DNA from: Paratinospora sagittata | Taxonomy: Eukaryota > Streptophyta > Magnoliopsida > Ranunculales > Menispermaceae | Assembly: GCA_035771175.1 (NCBI GenBank) | Contig: CM069606.1 | Span: forward strand, 28,973,816-29,037,815 | Length of the DNA stretch: 64,000 nucleotides | Direction of reading: 5' to 3' | Shown: one piece after another, positions 32,900 to 45,545 of the stretch | Layout: every line of letters begins with the position of its first letter | How positions within the stretch are numbered: the first letter of the stretch is position 1 | Notes under the pieces: model-generated | Databases searched by the model: none | Told to the model about the DNA's origin: nothing | The model's input: only the letters and a program-made list of their open reading frames with translations | Position numbers and translations under genes: made by a program

Positions 32900-34390
32900 A
32901 GCAGTTCAGGTCCTCATTACTTGAAGACTAGGGGAGTATCATTACCTTTTTCTTCCTTTTATCTATTTTTGTGGATTTTTTGGCATTGAGGACCATGCAC
33001 ACTTTAAGTTTTGGGGGAGTTTGAATTTTTGGTGTATTTAGTGAAATTTTATTATTTTTCATGCATTTTGATCAATAAATAATTCCATATTCCATTATGA
33101 TCTTTGCTTTGATTTAATTGTGAATGGATGATCTATGAAAGGATTAGCACTTATTTTTGAGCATAAACCTGGGAAAACTAGAGAGTAATCTTATGTTTGT
33201 GTGCTTGACTTGCATGTCATGCTTATTTGAAGTCTTGTTGGCTTTTGAGTACACAATCATGATCATGAATTCCACTTACATGTTAAATCGAGAATTTGCA
33301 AGTTAAGCAATCTTTTGATCTCAATTCTTTTTTAAAACTTGGCTCTAGATTTTGTTTAATCTCTTCTTGAGGCGAAATCCTAGGAATCACAGCGAGAAAG
33401 ACGTGATTTAGGCCATTTTTGGAATAGTTTGAACCTTAAAGCCTACCCAATTATATATTGTCCCTAGTCACCTAGTTTTAAGCCTTTTATCTTGTTTCTT
33501 GGCACCAAACATTAGAAGCCAAGGCCTTGTTTGTTCTATCTTGTTTTCACCCTTGCGCCCTTAACACTTTGAGAAATGTATTGTAATGGGGTTTGGGTTA
33601 TTTTCATGGGAAAGTATATGAAAAATGGGTGATGGATGTGAATGCCATGTGAAGGTTATAAAAAGAGGTTAAAAAATGAGTTGTTCATGTGAAAAGTGAA
33701 AAAGAAAGATGAAGAATGGGAAAAATAAAAAGAAGTAAAAGAAAAGAAAAGAGAAAAAAAAATTCTTCATCAATTTATTAAATGAACAAGTTTGGGGGTG
33801 TATTTGGGCTAATATGAATGAAAAATGTGCAAAATCTAGTTTGGGTGTTTCTTAGTGTTGGTTCATGTGTAAGGTGTGGGATGTGTACAAAATTGTTGAC
33901 GTAACAAAGAGGTTTGGGGTGTATTAAGCTTCATTGTATCTACTTTGACATACCCTTAGACCTAGCCTTACATTACAAGCTATGTAAAGACCTAATGATC
34001 TTGAATGGTGTGAAACCTATATTAGTGGAGAGAAGAGTGAAAATCAAGCATATGAAGCCTGGGTTTTGTTTCATTGAGATCATATTTCTATTGTGCTTTC
34101 ATCGTCTATATGATTTATGAGTGGTCACGCGTTTAATTTGAATACTTGTTTGTCAACTAAGATGGAAGAGAAGGCATGGCTCATAAGTTGAAATTGTAGA
34201 CAAATAAGTTTAAGTAGTCAAAGTTTTCCCTATTTTATGTTGGATGAAATTTGTGTTATATTTGAGATCATTAAAATCCATTCTAGTTAATCAAATCCTT
34301 GTTTATCTTAGAATATGTGTGGAGTCTTGTTTGTCCAACTTTCATTTTCCTCTTTGCTCGAGATGATCAAAGTCTAAGTTTGGGAGAATT
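32900..34390 (+). other. Athila 3' untranslated region and polypurine tract
   Basis: No gene. The block is strongly similar to 40212-41700 (minus) and 50736-52191 (plus), including TTTAAGTTTTGGGGGAG near 33003 and the TAAGCTTCATTGTATC stretch near 33926. It ends with TCTAAGTTTGGGAGAATT, the polypurine tract directly before the LTR start TGATAAG at 34391. The conservation is at nucleotide level and reading frames are not maintained. Confidence 0.75.
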
Positions 34391-34602
34391 TGATAAGTTG
34401 AGTTTTGGTTAGTGTTTTGCATGTTACTTTTAATAGATTTTAAGGTGCAATTCGCCTAGCTTTTAGGTATTTGTGCATGAAATCCAAGCCTAGAGGTTTT
34501 AGGCTCATTAAGGTGTTAACTTTGGTTTTTAGATGCTTTTCTTCATGAATAAACCATGGTTGATACATGTTAATACATACATACTTGCATGATACATGTT
34601 AA
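34391..34602 (+). mobile_element. Athila 3' LTR, first part
   Basis: Starts TGATAAGTTGAG right after the polypurine tract. It is interrupted at 34603 by a solo LTR in a GTTAA target. Just before the joint there is a small internal duplication of ACATGTTAATACATAC. Confidence 0.85.
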
Positions 34603-35205
34603 TGTTAACCTATGCGGTTCATCACTTAGCTCATCCCTAAATATACTGCGATAAAATATATTTTGATGATCACAAACAAAGTACTTTTTGGTGCTAAACG
34701 TGCGTTTATCAAGATTTTATCAAAGCACCTGACGAAAGCAAAAAGCCAAGGAACGACTCGATCGAGGAACTCAAAGTTCACATCCAATGGTCAAGTTCGT
34801 CTCAACCAAAGAACTTCAACGATCACATCATGATTTCAAGATCACTTCACTCGAATGATTCGATCAAGCTTCAAGACTAAATCTCTCGATCAACATTCAA
34901 GTAATTCAACTCCGCAAAGCTCTTATCGAAGATCTCATAATGAAGAGTTGGATTTAACGATTATGATAAAAGTGAAATACACAGTATTTAAAATATATCT
35001 TTCTCTAATCGTTATTGCTCAAAATATTTTTCAAAACCATGCATAAATCATCTACATATGTTTTTCTAATCTACATGTTTTGATTTCATGTTTTTACGTT
35101 ATTTCAAATGATCTAATACTATATATTTAATTTGAAATCTACCGAGTTTTTACTCGCATTTATCGTATATTTTATCGTGAGTCAAAACTGCTTTCAAAAA
35201 GTCTT

Positions 35206-35911
35206 TTAGGACGCTAATGAAATAGCAGTGCTCTCCTGAACTTGATAAGTCAGGACGCTGATAACGTTCAAGGTTGAATTTAACTGATTTATCAGGACGT
35301 TTACTTGTATAGAAGCAGCCTCCTTTACTAGTCAACCTCTGAGGTTGTCAGGAAGCTGGCTCAGTATTAGCTCACTAAAAGATGTCTTAAGTTATTCAAA
35401 GAATGCTTCTTTGTGAACCCTGATAGTTATAAGTTGAACAATCTATCAGCACACTATCTGGATATAAGCGCCCTCACCTTTAATAATCAACTTAATAACT
35501 TTCAGGACACTGATTGTCCTTCAGCGTGTTTGTGTCTTATTTAAAATGTTTTTAATCGGTAGGACGCATATATTATTGTAGCGCCCTCACGATATGTTTT
35601 ATGTTTTTAACTGGTAAGACACTTACATAGTTGTAGCGCCATCATGTTTTGTTTTTATGTTTTAAAATAGCGGGACGCTTAGCGCCTTCATGCACTTAGT
35701 TGTTTTAAAACATAACAGGATGCTAACTGTGCATTACTGCCGTCAAGGTTAAGTCATTTAAGTGTCAAAGTAAGTCAGGACGCTTACAAGTTAATAGCGC
35801 CCTCACTTAAGTGTTCATCATGACGCTTATACGTAATAAGAGCCCTCAAGGAACAAAACAACATTGTTAATATTATGCGTTAGGACACTGATTACGGAAT
35901 AAGGACGCTAA
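35206..35911 (+). repeat. U3 hairpin array of LTR E
   Basis: More degraded than in C and D, but with the same order of AGGACGCT and AGCGCCCT units. Confidence 0.85.
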
Positions 35912-36929
35912 TTCAACAACCGTCATTGTTCGAACAAGTACACTACGTAAGTTTACTTTTTCAGAACAGACCTTTGCACAGAGCCATTTTCAGAACTATC
36001 AAAGATCGTCTTTGATACATGAAATAAGTTTTTCTAAAACTTTCCTTTTTCATAAAATCTGAAAAGAACTAGAATGTTTGTGAAAATTGCAGTAGCCATT
36101 TTCATATAACATTCTAGCCGTTGTATGTAAACGTTCATATTATTTGAACTTCAAATGTCTAACGGCTATGTCTCACTAAGTTTATGTATACCGACACTTA
36201 GGATCAAACAACTCGCCAATCACTTTGTGTTGTGCCAATACTTTTTGAAAGATAGTTTGTGTCAAAATGAATTTCATTTTTCTAATCTATCAAAGTATTT
36301 TTCACTGATACCTTTACGTACTCAAATGATTTTCATATTGAGCTTATTCTCATTCTATCTTTGAAAATCTATTTGATCTGGTATCAACTGGAATTCTCAG
36401 CACTAATTCATATTTGGTATCATTCTTGCTGGAGATAGAATTTGAGAAATAGTTCAAGATATACAGTTGTACTTGATTTCATATCTTAAGTACTGTATTG
36501 AACTATATCAGTAGTTAGTTAACTACTGATCAGAGAACCATAAGTTTTCATACTTATATTTTATATCTATTTTAAAAATTGTTTGTGTCTTTGATCTACA
36601 CCAGTCCCTCGTGTTTTAAGTCAATCTTTATTCAGTATTTATTTATTTTCGAAGAAGTATTGATCTTCATAACATATCATTCATGTTTTTCGAAACTACA
36701 CTTGAGCAATACCGAACATTCAAAGGTAAAGGACTGAAGATGTATTTCAACTTAGCATTACCTACTTCATATTTCATATCTTTGTAATGCTATGTAATGT
36801 GCTTAATTGTAAAGTGTTCTACTTTGTTAGAACCAACATTATTTGTTGTAATGATGGCGTGTTTCGGTGTGAAACAACCAGGACAAGTGGACGTGGTTCA
36901 CTTAAGTGATTTCAGGCTTGAAATCATAA

Positions 36930-37215
36930 CGGTTCTTCCTGAGCCCGTAAAAGGAATATGGGTTCTTCCTCATCCCAGAAAAAGGAAATCGGTTCATCCT
37001 GATCCCATAAAAGGATAGGTGTGTCCTTAACCTTAAAAAGGATAGGTTATTTCTCAGCCTTTAAAAGAGAACCGGTTCATCCTGATCCCGTAAAAGGATA
37101 GGCTATCTCTTACCTGCAAAAGAGAAACAGTTCATCCTTAGCCCGTAAAAAGGATAGGTTTGCCTTTAACCATTAAAAGGGCAGTTGTAACGGTTTGGTT
37201 CTCACCCTGTAAGAG
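36930..37215 (+). repeat. Leader hairpin array of LTR E
   Basis: About nine hairpins without the long 60-base repeats. TTCCT (36966-36970) pairs with AGGAA (36983-36987). The next hairpin, ATCCT (36996-37000), pairs with AGGAT (37012-37016). The changed first stem base is matched on the other arm. Loops are again CCCRTAA-like. Confidence 0.85.
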
Positions 37216-37436
37216 AATCCCTTAGTGATAAGGTTTAAATCCTAACTGAGGAGGTTAGGTAGTGGATGTAAGTGCTGCCAAACCACTATAAATAATGAGT
37301 CTCACTTTTGCAATTTAGTCTGTGTTAAATTTTGCATCAAATTCCAATACACTCATGTAAATCACTAAGTTATTGGAAGATAATTTTAAAATTGACCATC
37401 GCACCCAATTCACCCCCCTCTTGGGTGGGACCAACA

Positions 37437-38689
37437 ATTAATACATACATACTTGCATATAGTTGTTGATGATTTGATTAGTGTAGATCACTTATTTGTG
37501 TGTTTTGCAGGAGAACAAGGAACTTAAAGGAGGTGCAAATGAAGCCAAAGATGAGGCCAAGATTTTGGGAAAATCGAGCGCATGAAGTGATGAAAAAGTG
37601 GAGAAAGAAGTGCCCAAGAAGCACAAACTGCACAAAGAGAAGTGAAAAGAAATGCTTCTGGGAGCCGCGACGCCCATAGTGGTGCTAATGCGCAATTTTG
37701 TCCATTTTGGCATTTTTGGTCCTTTTTGGTCTTTTTGAACAAATGATGTATATAAGCTGACTTTAGGGTTAATTAGGAAGGATCTTAGATTCTACTAGTT
37801 GGAGGATAGATTAGAGTAGCTAGTTTTTTAGTGAAGAAAAAGAGAAGCAAGAGAAGCTTGAGGAAGAAGATTGGTTGTAGGTTTTTTGGAGAAAAAGAGG
37901 AAGGAGATCAAAGGGGGCTTTTCTTTACTTCTTGTTTCATTTATCTTGTATTCATGCTTTCTACTCTTAATCTCTTTTTTGTATTCTTGAATATCACTAT
38001 GAACTAAATTCTAATTCTAGAGAATAAATGGATCTTAGTTTGTCTTTGATGGGTTAATTGTGATATTTGTTCATTGTTAATGAAATCTTCTATGGTTTAT
38101 TCATAATTGTTTGTACTTAATGCTTTTGGTTTACTGATCATGAATTGAATGAACATTGATCTAAGGGGCGGCACTCGAGAGAGGGTTCTTTAGGCTGGAA
38201 AGTGAGAATTATGACATAAGATTTCTATAGAATTGAGAGGTTTATAGGATCTTGTGAGATTATTGAGAAATCCCTAAAACTTCATGCATAATTGGGAATT
38301 AGATCTTTATCAAGAGGTCAAGATCCAATCCTAGTTGTAGGTTTCAATTCGGCACTCGAGAGAGGGGATTGATAACCCTTGGATTTGATTTATAAATTTA
38401 GAAAATGAATTTAACAATGAATGATCCCAATTAATCTTGAAAAGCTAACTAAGTGAAGTCGATTCTCTAGATCTATTCCATTATTAAGTTCTCTTTACTT
38501 TCAATTGCTTTAATTCTATTTAATTTCCAGCATTTTAATTTGTTTAATATCTCCATTTAATTGTCTAAATAAAGTTTGAAATCTATGAAACAGTAATTGA
38601 TAGAGTAACAATTCCCTATGGACGATACCCGATCTAATCGGATTATTACTACATCATTGACACTGTACACTTGCAGTAGATCACGAACA
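37437..38689 (+). mobile_element. Athila 3' LTR, remaining part
   Basis: No gene. It contains a GC-core motif (about 37663-37690), a TATA box in the ATGTATATAAGCTGAC context at about 37747 and the CTATGGACGATACCC stretch common near Athila LTR ends. It ends GATCACGAACA at 38689. Its last 100 bases differ from those of the LTRs ending at 7484 and 38703. Confidence 0.82.
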
Positions 38690-38702
38690 AGTTTTTAAAA
38701 CT
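38690..38702. other. Palindromic joint between two opposed Athila LTRs
   Basis: The 13 bases AGTTTTTAAAACT separate a plus-strand LTR end (CA at 38688-38689) from a minus-strand LTR end (TG at 38703-38704). AGTTTT is the spacer that follows the LTR end before the primer site at 7485-7490. Both LTRs therefore seem to carry a few bases of interior-type sequence and meet head to head. Confidence 0.6.
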
Positions 38703-40211
38703 TGATCGTAAATATTTTGTTTCGCAAGTATACAATTGTCAAGTTGAAATATACCGAGGTGAGTCGGGTAATCATCCTCAGGGAAAGTAAATTTTACTAA
38801 TATAAATGCCCAAAACTATTATGATTTTAATTTTATCTAGGTGATCAAAAGAGGATGATTTAATTGTTGAAATTAAAACGACTGATATTAAAGTATATCA
38901 ATGCAATTAAATTAAAATGAGAGAAAATCAATGAATAAAAGTTATAAAGATTGATTTCACTATGTTCTATCTTATGGATTTCCAAAAGGTTATGTTATTG
39001 AATTAATTGCTGGAACTCATAAATCATGGATTCTAACCCATCCAAACCGCTCTCTCGAGCGCAATTCGAATATCTATCCATAACATATTAATCCCCTCTC
39101 TCGAGCGCAAATCAACAAGTCAAGAATGCATTAAGATCTATAATCCACTCTATGCGATTTCAAAGGCTTTCGTAGGTCTCTCGACTCGATACTACTAACC
39201 TAGGTTACAATTTTTAATTTCTAATTTCCAATTTGATAACACCTCTCTCGAGCGTAAGAAACCAAATCCAAAACCATTCAACATATGGCCAACAAATTGA
39301 AAGCATTAAGTATTTGAAATTGCAAATAAACCCAAAAATTATTCAATAACACATGTATATTAATCATTCCATAAGACAAAACATAGATCAATCAACCTTT
39401 AGATTCAAAACTTAGCTCATAATCGTATTCAAAGATACATGATAGAAAAAATGGAAAACAAAGGAAGACAACATTGCAAGAAACAAGAAATGGAAACTGA
39501 AAGCTTAAAACCCCCTGATAATGGCGATCTTCTTCTTCTTCCTTGAACTTTTTCCTTGCTTGCAACCCAAGCTTCCTCCTCTTCTCTCTTGCCTCCCTTT
39601 CTAAAACCTAAACCTAATTAGTTGCTCTCTAATTCTACTAGAATGTAAGATCCTCTCTAATTAACCCTAAGGTGAGCTTATATACATCATTTGTTCAAAA
39701 AGACCAAAAAGGACCAAAAATCGGACAAAACAACTCATAGGGGGTTTTGTATTAGAGTCATGGCGCTAATGCAAAACCCAGATTTTCTTCGAGGAGCCGC
39801 ATTGGTACGCTAAAGTCCAATTTTTTTCTCTTCTAGGCGCCGCGGTTCCCATAAGCATTTCTTTTTTTCACTTCTTCATCACTTCATGCACTCCATTTTC
39901 CCATAATCTTGGCCTCATCTTTGGCTTCATTCGCACCTCCTTTTAAGTTCCTTTGTTCTCCAACAAAACACACAAATAAGTGATCTACACTAATCAAATC
40001 ATCGACAACTATATGCAAGTATGTATGTATTAACATGTATCTACTGTGATTTATTCATGAAGAAAAACATCTAAAAACCTAAGTTAACACCTAAATGAGC
40101 CTAAAACCTCTAAGCATGTATTTCATGCACAAATACCTAAAATCTAAGCCAATGCACCTAAAAATCTATCAAAAGTAACATGCAAAACACTTACCTAAAC
40201 TAAACTTATCA
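38703..40211 (-). mobile_element. Athila LTR, minus orientation
   Basis: Reads TGATAAGTTTAG at 40211 down to a CGATCA end at 38703, about 1.5 kb. A TATA box is on the minus strand at 39676-39686, and GC-core motifs are at about 39760-39855. The polypurine tract of the minus-strand element abuts its start at 40212-40230. No gene. Confidence 0.87.
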
Positions 40212-41701
40212 AATTCCCCCAAACTTAGACTTTGATCGTCGCGAGCAAGGAGAAAAATGAAAGTTGGACAAACAGGACTCCACACATATTCTAAGATGAA
40301 CAAGGATTTGATTAACTAGAATGGATTCTAATGATCTCAAATACAACACAAGTTTCATCCAACATAAAACAGGGAAAACTTTGACAGTTTGAACTTATTT
40401 GTCTAAAATTTCAACTTACAAGCCATGCCTTCTCTTCCATCTTAGTTGACAAACAAGTATTCAATTTAAACGCATGACCACTCATAAATCATATAGACGA
40501 TGAAAGCAAGATAGAAATATGATCTCAATGAAACAAAACCCAGGCTTCATATGCTTGATTTTCACTCTTCTCTCCACTAATATAGGTTTCACACCATTCA
40601 AGATCAATAGGTCTTTACATAGCTTGTAATGTAAGGCTAGGTCTAGGGGTATGTTAAAGTAGATACAATGAAGCTTAATACACCCCAAACCTCTTTGTTA
40701 CGTCAACAATTTTGTACACATCCCACACCTTACACATGAACCAACACTAAGCAACACCCAAACTAGATTTTTCACATTTTTCATTCATATTACCCCAAAT
40801 ACACCCCCAAACTTGTTCATTTAATAAATTGATGAAGATTTTTTTTTTCTCTTTTCTTTTCTTTCACTTCTTTTTTATTTTTCTCATTCTTCATCTTTCT
40901 TTTTCACTTTTCACATGAACAACTCTTTTTTTAACCTCTTTTTATCACCTTCACATGGCATTCACATCCATGGCCCATTTTTCATATACTTTCCCATGAA
41001 AATAACCCAAACCCCATTACAAAGCATTTTTCAGAGTATTAAGGGTGCAAGGGTGAAAACAAGATAGAACAAACAAGGCCTTGGCTTCTAATGTTTGGTG
41101 ACAAGAAACATGATAAATCGCTCAAAACTAGGTGACTAGGGACAATATATAATTGGGTAGGGTTTATGGCTCAAACTATTCTAAAAATGGCCTAAATCAT
41201 GTCTTTTTCGGTGTGATTCCTAGGATTTCGCCTCAAGAAGAGATCAAATAAGTTCTAGAGCCAAGTTTTGAAAAAAATTTGAGATCAAAAGATTTCTTAA
41301 CTTGCAAATTCTTGATTTAACATGTAAGTGGAATTCATGATCATGATTGTGTACTCAAAAGCCAACAAGACTTCAAATAAGCATGGCATGCAAGTCAAGC
41401 ACACAGACATAAGATTACTCTTTAGTTTTCCCAAGTTTATGCTCAAAAATAAGTGCTAATCCTATCATAGATCATTCATTCACAATTAAATCAAGCAAAT
41501 ATCATAATGGAATATGGAATTATTTATTGATCAAAATGCATGAAAAACAAAAATTTTCACTAAATACACCAAAAATTCAAACTCCCCCCAAACTTAAAGT
41601 GTGCATGGTCCTCAATGCAAAAACATTCACAAAAATAAATAAAAGGAAGAAAAAGGAAATGATACTCCCCTAGTCTTCAACTAATGAAGACCTGAACGGC
41701 T
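40212..41701 (-). other. Athila 3' untranslated region, minus orientation
   Basis: No gene. It is the inverted counterpart of 32900-34390. The minus strand begins after the ORF with a TTTAAGTTTGGGGGGAG stretch and ends with the polypurine tract CTAAGTTTGGGGGAATT. Confidence 0.75.
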
Positions 41702-42798
41702 TTAGTCATTGTCTTCCTCATCACCATCCTCATCCTCTTCACTTGAGTCTTCATTTTCGTCCTCAGTCGACTGATGTGTTGGGAACATTGGTGGTGTTGG
41801 GAATTGTAGCAGAGTGGGACTGGTGAGATTCACAAACTGTGCCAACATAGTATTGTATTGGACTGAATAATCAATGAAACGATTGGTCTTGTCCATAAAT
41901 TCCTCAAGACGGGACAATCGTTTATCCAAATAGAGTTGCTGCTCCTGAGATGGATGAGAAGAAGATGGCCCCTCGCTAGGCTCTGTACTTGGTGAGATGA
42001 TCACATCTTTATATCAACAGAAATTTCCAGAATCAATAATGCCTTTGGGATATAAAATCTCTGCATCCGGTCGCTAAATCACCCCGACGTTATGGCATAA
42101 CGCGCATATAAGTGAAGGATGCGTAAGGCCCCCCGTTGTTGATGGATTGATGTTGTTTACAATAAAGCTTGCAATCAAGTTCCCAACATTAATGGATTTC
42201 CTGGAAATGATGGCATAAAGCAAAATGGCCCTGTCTTTAGTCACATTAGATAAGTGGCCTACGGGCATCAACTTACCACATAAGAAGTTGAGCCATAGCT
42301 TAGTCGTGTTAATCCCTTTCGAGGGAATGAAGAAGAGACTCCCCTATTGAGCTTCCATACTGTTCCTTGGCTACACAAAGTAGAGATGATCTCATTTGTA
42401 TCAATGCTTTCATTTAAATAAGTGGAATAACCATCATTGTCAATATTCTGTAATCCATAGTAGGCATTGATGGTTGATCGATCAAAAGACATCATGTGCC
42501 CTCTCACAAACACCTTGTAATCATCACGTTCTCGAGCATTTGCATAGAATTCTCATACTATGGGAATAACAACAGGCGCCGATTGGCGCACAAATGTTCC
42601 CCACTGTCTAGCAGCAATTATGTTCACAATTTGAGGAACATGTGCCACAAAAGCATTCATACCCCTATCCTGTACAGGCTTCTCTTCACCATTGATTTAT
42701 TATACTATTTTTCTGTTTCAGCACTAATAAACCTTTTCTGATCAAAGGTCCGAGCAGAAAAAGAAGATTCCCGCACTCTTTTTATTTTAGGTGCCATG
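41702..42798 (-). pseudogene. Athila 3' ORF (putative plant transposon protein), minus copy
   Basis: The longest-covering copy of this ORF, from ATG at 42798. It runs MAPKIKRVRESSFSARTFDQ, RFISAETEK then a stop, VFVRGHMMSFDRSTINAYYG, LQNIDNDGYSTYLNESIDTN, CSQGTVWKLNRG, GHLSNVTKDRAILLYAIISR, THPSLICALCHNVGVI then a stop, and an acidic tail (STEDENEDSSEEDEDGDEED). Two frameshifts and at least three stops make it a pseudogene. The conserved THPSLICALCH block and the VFVRG block are family hallmarks. Its role is unknown; its position after pol is that of the env-like gene of other gypsy elements, but I see no membrane segment or signal peptide. Confidence 0.87.
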
Positions 42799-43739
42799 TC
42801 TGCACTTGTTACACAAACCAAAAATCTCAACACAAGGAATTGAATCCAATACTGCTCAACACCAAGGCCCAAACGATCTAACACAAATAGCAACGAGGTT
42901 CACATTATCCAAATTCCATGCTCAATACAATCACACAGAAAAAATTGCAACCCACGAAGACACAAGGAAAATCCCAAAACTTTTCATATCCAAACTATGC
43001 AAATGACATTGCTTGAAGTATGGAGCACAATAATCGTAGTAGACTGCTTCCAAATCAACAAATAAAGTGCGAAATTCACTTACAAAGTGTGAAAAGAAGA
43101 AAATTCCCAATCTCCTTGATGCCCTAGCTTGCCATCCTTGAATCACACCCTCTCCTTGAATCCAAGAGAGCCAATGAAGATGAAACGAGGAGACGAAGAA
43201 GCGAAGGATGAAAATGAGAAAATAGAAGAGATTTAAAGTGGAAATGGATAAAATGGTGTTGAAGGAGGGGGGAGGTGTTTTGAGAACAAGGAAGAAGAAA
43301 AAAAAGAAATGAAAATTTCTTTCTTTCTTTCTTCTTTTCTTTTTTTTCTTTTTCATATTAGCGTCGCGATGCCTAGAACCTATTTTTTGCATTCCATTAG
43401 CGCAGCAATGGGTGCTGCGGTGCCCAAACAACACTTTTTTTTTATAGATCAATATGGCAACGCTCAAGTTGTGTGTGAACTTCAAAATTGTCGCCCACCT
43501 GAAAATAGAAGGAGATATTTATTAGCAGCAACACAATAAAAGAAAATAGAAGAAGAAAAAGACATTTAATTACTATACTACAATGACTCAAATAAAAGAA
43601 AATAAAAGTATGGATGAAACAGACAGGTTGGGTTGCCTCCCAACTAGCGCTTCTTTATAGTAATTAGCTAGACTTTCTCTTTTTTTTCACTTTTGTTCTC
43701 GAAGGAATAACACCTCCTCACTTCAGATGTCTTAGCCAT
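42799..43739 (-). other. Athila spacer between pol and 3' ORF, minus copy
   Basis: No gene I trust. It mirrors 22585-23539. It has the GGGAGGCAACCCA signature near 43630, GC-core motifs at 43360-43430, a polypyrimidine tract on the minus strand, GTAAGT (minus, starting at 43083) and TGCAG just before the ATG. Confidence 0.6.
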
Positions 43740-44873
43740 AATAGTGCTTCACTCTTTGGCAATTGACCCAAAATTTGCTTCCATCCTTGTGGCATTGCAA
43801 CTCCACCACTCCATAAGAAAAGACGTTGACAACTTGAAATGGACCCGACTATCTTGATTTAAGCTTCCCGGGAAACAATTTCAACCGAGAGTTGTAGAGA
43901 AGTACTTGTTGGCTCGGTAGGAAGTCACTCTTCAAAATCATCTTGTCATGCCATGACTTGACCTTCTCTTTGTATATCTTCGCATTCTCATAAGCTTCAT
44001 TTCTGAATTCCTCCATTTCATTCAATTGGAATAATATTTGAGTACCCGAAGCCTTCAAGTCAAAGTTCAACTTGTTCACCGCCCAAAATGTTGTATGTTC
44101 AAGCTCAACAGGAAGATGGCATGGCTTTCCAAACACCAAACGATAGGGGGACATCCCAATTGGAGTTTTGTAGGTCGTACAATACGCCTACAATGCAACA
44201 TCTAACTTTGTGGCCCAATCCTTCCTATTGATGTTTACTGTCTTCTCCAAAATTTGCTTCACCTCCCTATTTGAGATTTCTGCTTGGCCATTTGATTGTG
44301 GATGGTAGGGAAGGGCAAGTTTGTGCTTGGCTCCATACTTGGTAAAGAGTGAATTGAACAATTTTTTTGCAGAAGTGTGACCCTTCATCACTAATGATTG
44401 CTCTAGGGATAACAATTTGTAGCTATGGCTTCTACCCACTTTGACACTTAGTCCACTGCCAACAAGATGTAGGTCTTGCCAAAAGAAGATGGGAATGGCC
44501 CCATGAAATCAATACCCCACACGTCAAACAACTCGACCTCCATGATAGGAGTCATGGGAAGTTCTTGTTGCCTAGAGATGTTACCAACCCTTTGGCACCT
44601 ATCACAAGTCTTCACGAAAGTGTAGCAATCCCGAAAGATAATAGGCCAGTAGAATCCGTTTTGTAGCACCTTGAATGTCATTTGTGTACCCCCGAAATGA
44701 CCACCATATCGAGATGAATGACACTTATGAATTAAGGCTTTAGTCTCTGTCTCTGGAATGCATCTCCTTATTACTTGATCATTGCATTGCTTGAACAATA
44801 AGGGATCATCCCACATGTAAAACTTCACGTCACGCAAGAAATTTTTCTTCTTGGCATAAGACAAATCTGGAGG
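43740..44873 (-). pseudogene. Athila integrase, minus copy
   Basis: The minus strand encodes the zinc-binding part (IHKCHSSRYGGHFGGTQM, CDRCQRVG), [20 protein letters not shown], then a stop after AVD. A deletion removes about 25 residues of the core. It resumes with [20 protein letters not shown], the catalytic EISNREVK glutamate, and another TGG-to-TAG stop at ALWAY. The C-terminal [20 protein letters not shown] and [13 protein letters not shown] follow. The defects are independent of those in the plus copy at 21431 except the shared ALWAY stop, which may be old or recurrent. Confidence 0.92.
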
Positions 44874-45545
44874 TTACACTCCACTAACTTTGTAATTGAC
44901 AAAATCTGCAAACCATGGAAGATTGGCCTTCACTCCATAGAGTTGTTCGTCCAGGAAGAGTTCATGAATTGGATATTCATCTTCTTTTTCTTCATGTTGT
45001 AGCCTTGATAAGTGATCTGCAACCACATTTTCACTCCCCTTCTTATCCTTGATCTCAAGATCAAACTCTTGGAGTAATAATATCCACCTGATAAGTCTGG
45101 GATTGGCATATTTCTTGGCAAACAAGTACCGTACAGCCGCATGGTCGGTATAAACAATCAACTTCGACCCAATGATGTACGATCGGAATTTGTCACAAAA
45201 AAACACCATCGCAAGCAACTTTTTTTTTGTCGTTGTATAACTTTCTTGTGCATCATCAAGAGTACGAATTGCATAATACATTGCCTGAAACAACTTTTCT
45301 CTTCTTCGGCCAAGAACTGCGCCAATGGCATAGTCGCTTGCATAACACATAATCTCAAATGGTTCTTCCCATGTTGGCACTACCATGATAGGAGCACAAA
45401 TGAGAGCTTGTTTGAGAAGCTCGAAGGCCTTGACACACTCTTTATCAAACTCAAAAGGTGCATCCTTCTCTAGTAAATGGCAAAGTTGCTTGGCTATCTT
45501 GGAAAAGTTCTTGATAAACCTTCTAGAGAAACCTGTGTGTCCCAA
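44874..45545 (-). pseudogene. Athila RNase H domain
   Basis: An open stretch of 223 codons on the minus strand covering the RT connection and RNase H of a gypsy element, which degrades RNA in the RNA-DNA hybrid. Landmarks are GHTGFSRRFIKNFSKIAKQL, FEIMCYASDYAIGAVLGRRR (first RNase H aspartate in ASDYA), ESYTTTKKKLLAMVF (glutamate position changed to K), IVYTDHAAVRYLFAKK and [11 protein letters not shown]. It is the most intact single domain in the window. Confidence 0.92.

Larger units (their letters stand above)
34603..37436 (+). mobile_element. Solo LTR E, Maximus/SIRE-like, inserted in Athila LTR
   Basis: Begins TGTTAACC, ends ACCAACA. It is flanked by GTTAA (34598-34602) and ATTAA (37437-37441), a target duplication with one later change. 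The inverted Athila copy near 40030 shows the uninterrupted host sequence. LTR E is more diverged than C and D, with a weakened TATA (36181-36190). Its U3 array is 35206-35911 and its leader array is 36930-37215. Confidence 0.93.

Noticed and set aside
33914..34120. A conserved reading frame of about 68 codons, repeated at 40482-40688 on the minus strand
   Set aside because: It has no ATG start (the first codon is TTG), lies in the Athila 3' untranslated region, and the third copy (around 51690-51900) does not keep the frame. Nucleotide conservation of a repeat explains it.
41702..42798. An envelope gene, because it lies after pol
   Set aside because: No signal peptide, membrane segment or cleavage site is seen. 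The sequence matches the plant putative transposon protein family instead.
42931..43485. A 184-codon minus-strand frame
   Set aside because: It is low-complexity sequence (Lys and Phe runs) from the A/T tracts of the Athila spacer, and the matching spacers at 22585 and 48641 do not preserve it.
45141..45473. A 110-codon plus-strand frame
   Set aside because: It is antisense to the Athila RNase H domain, which is clearly the real coding strand.
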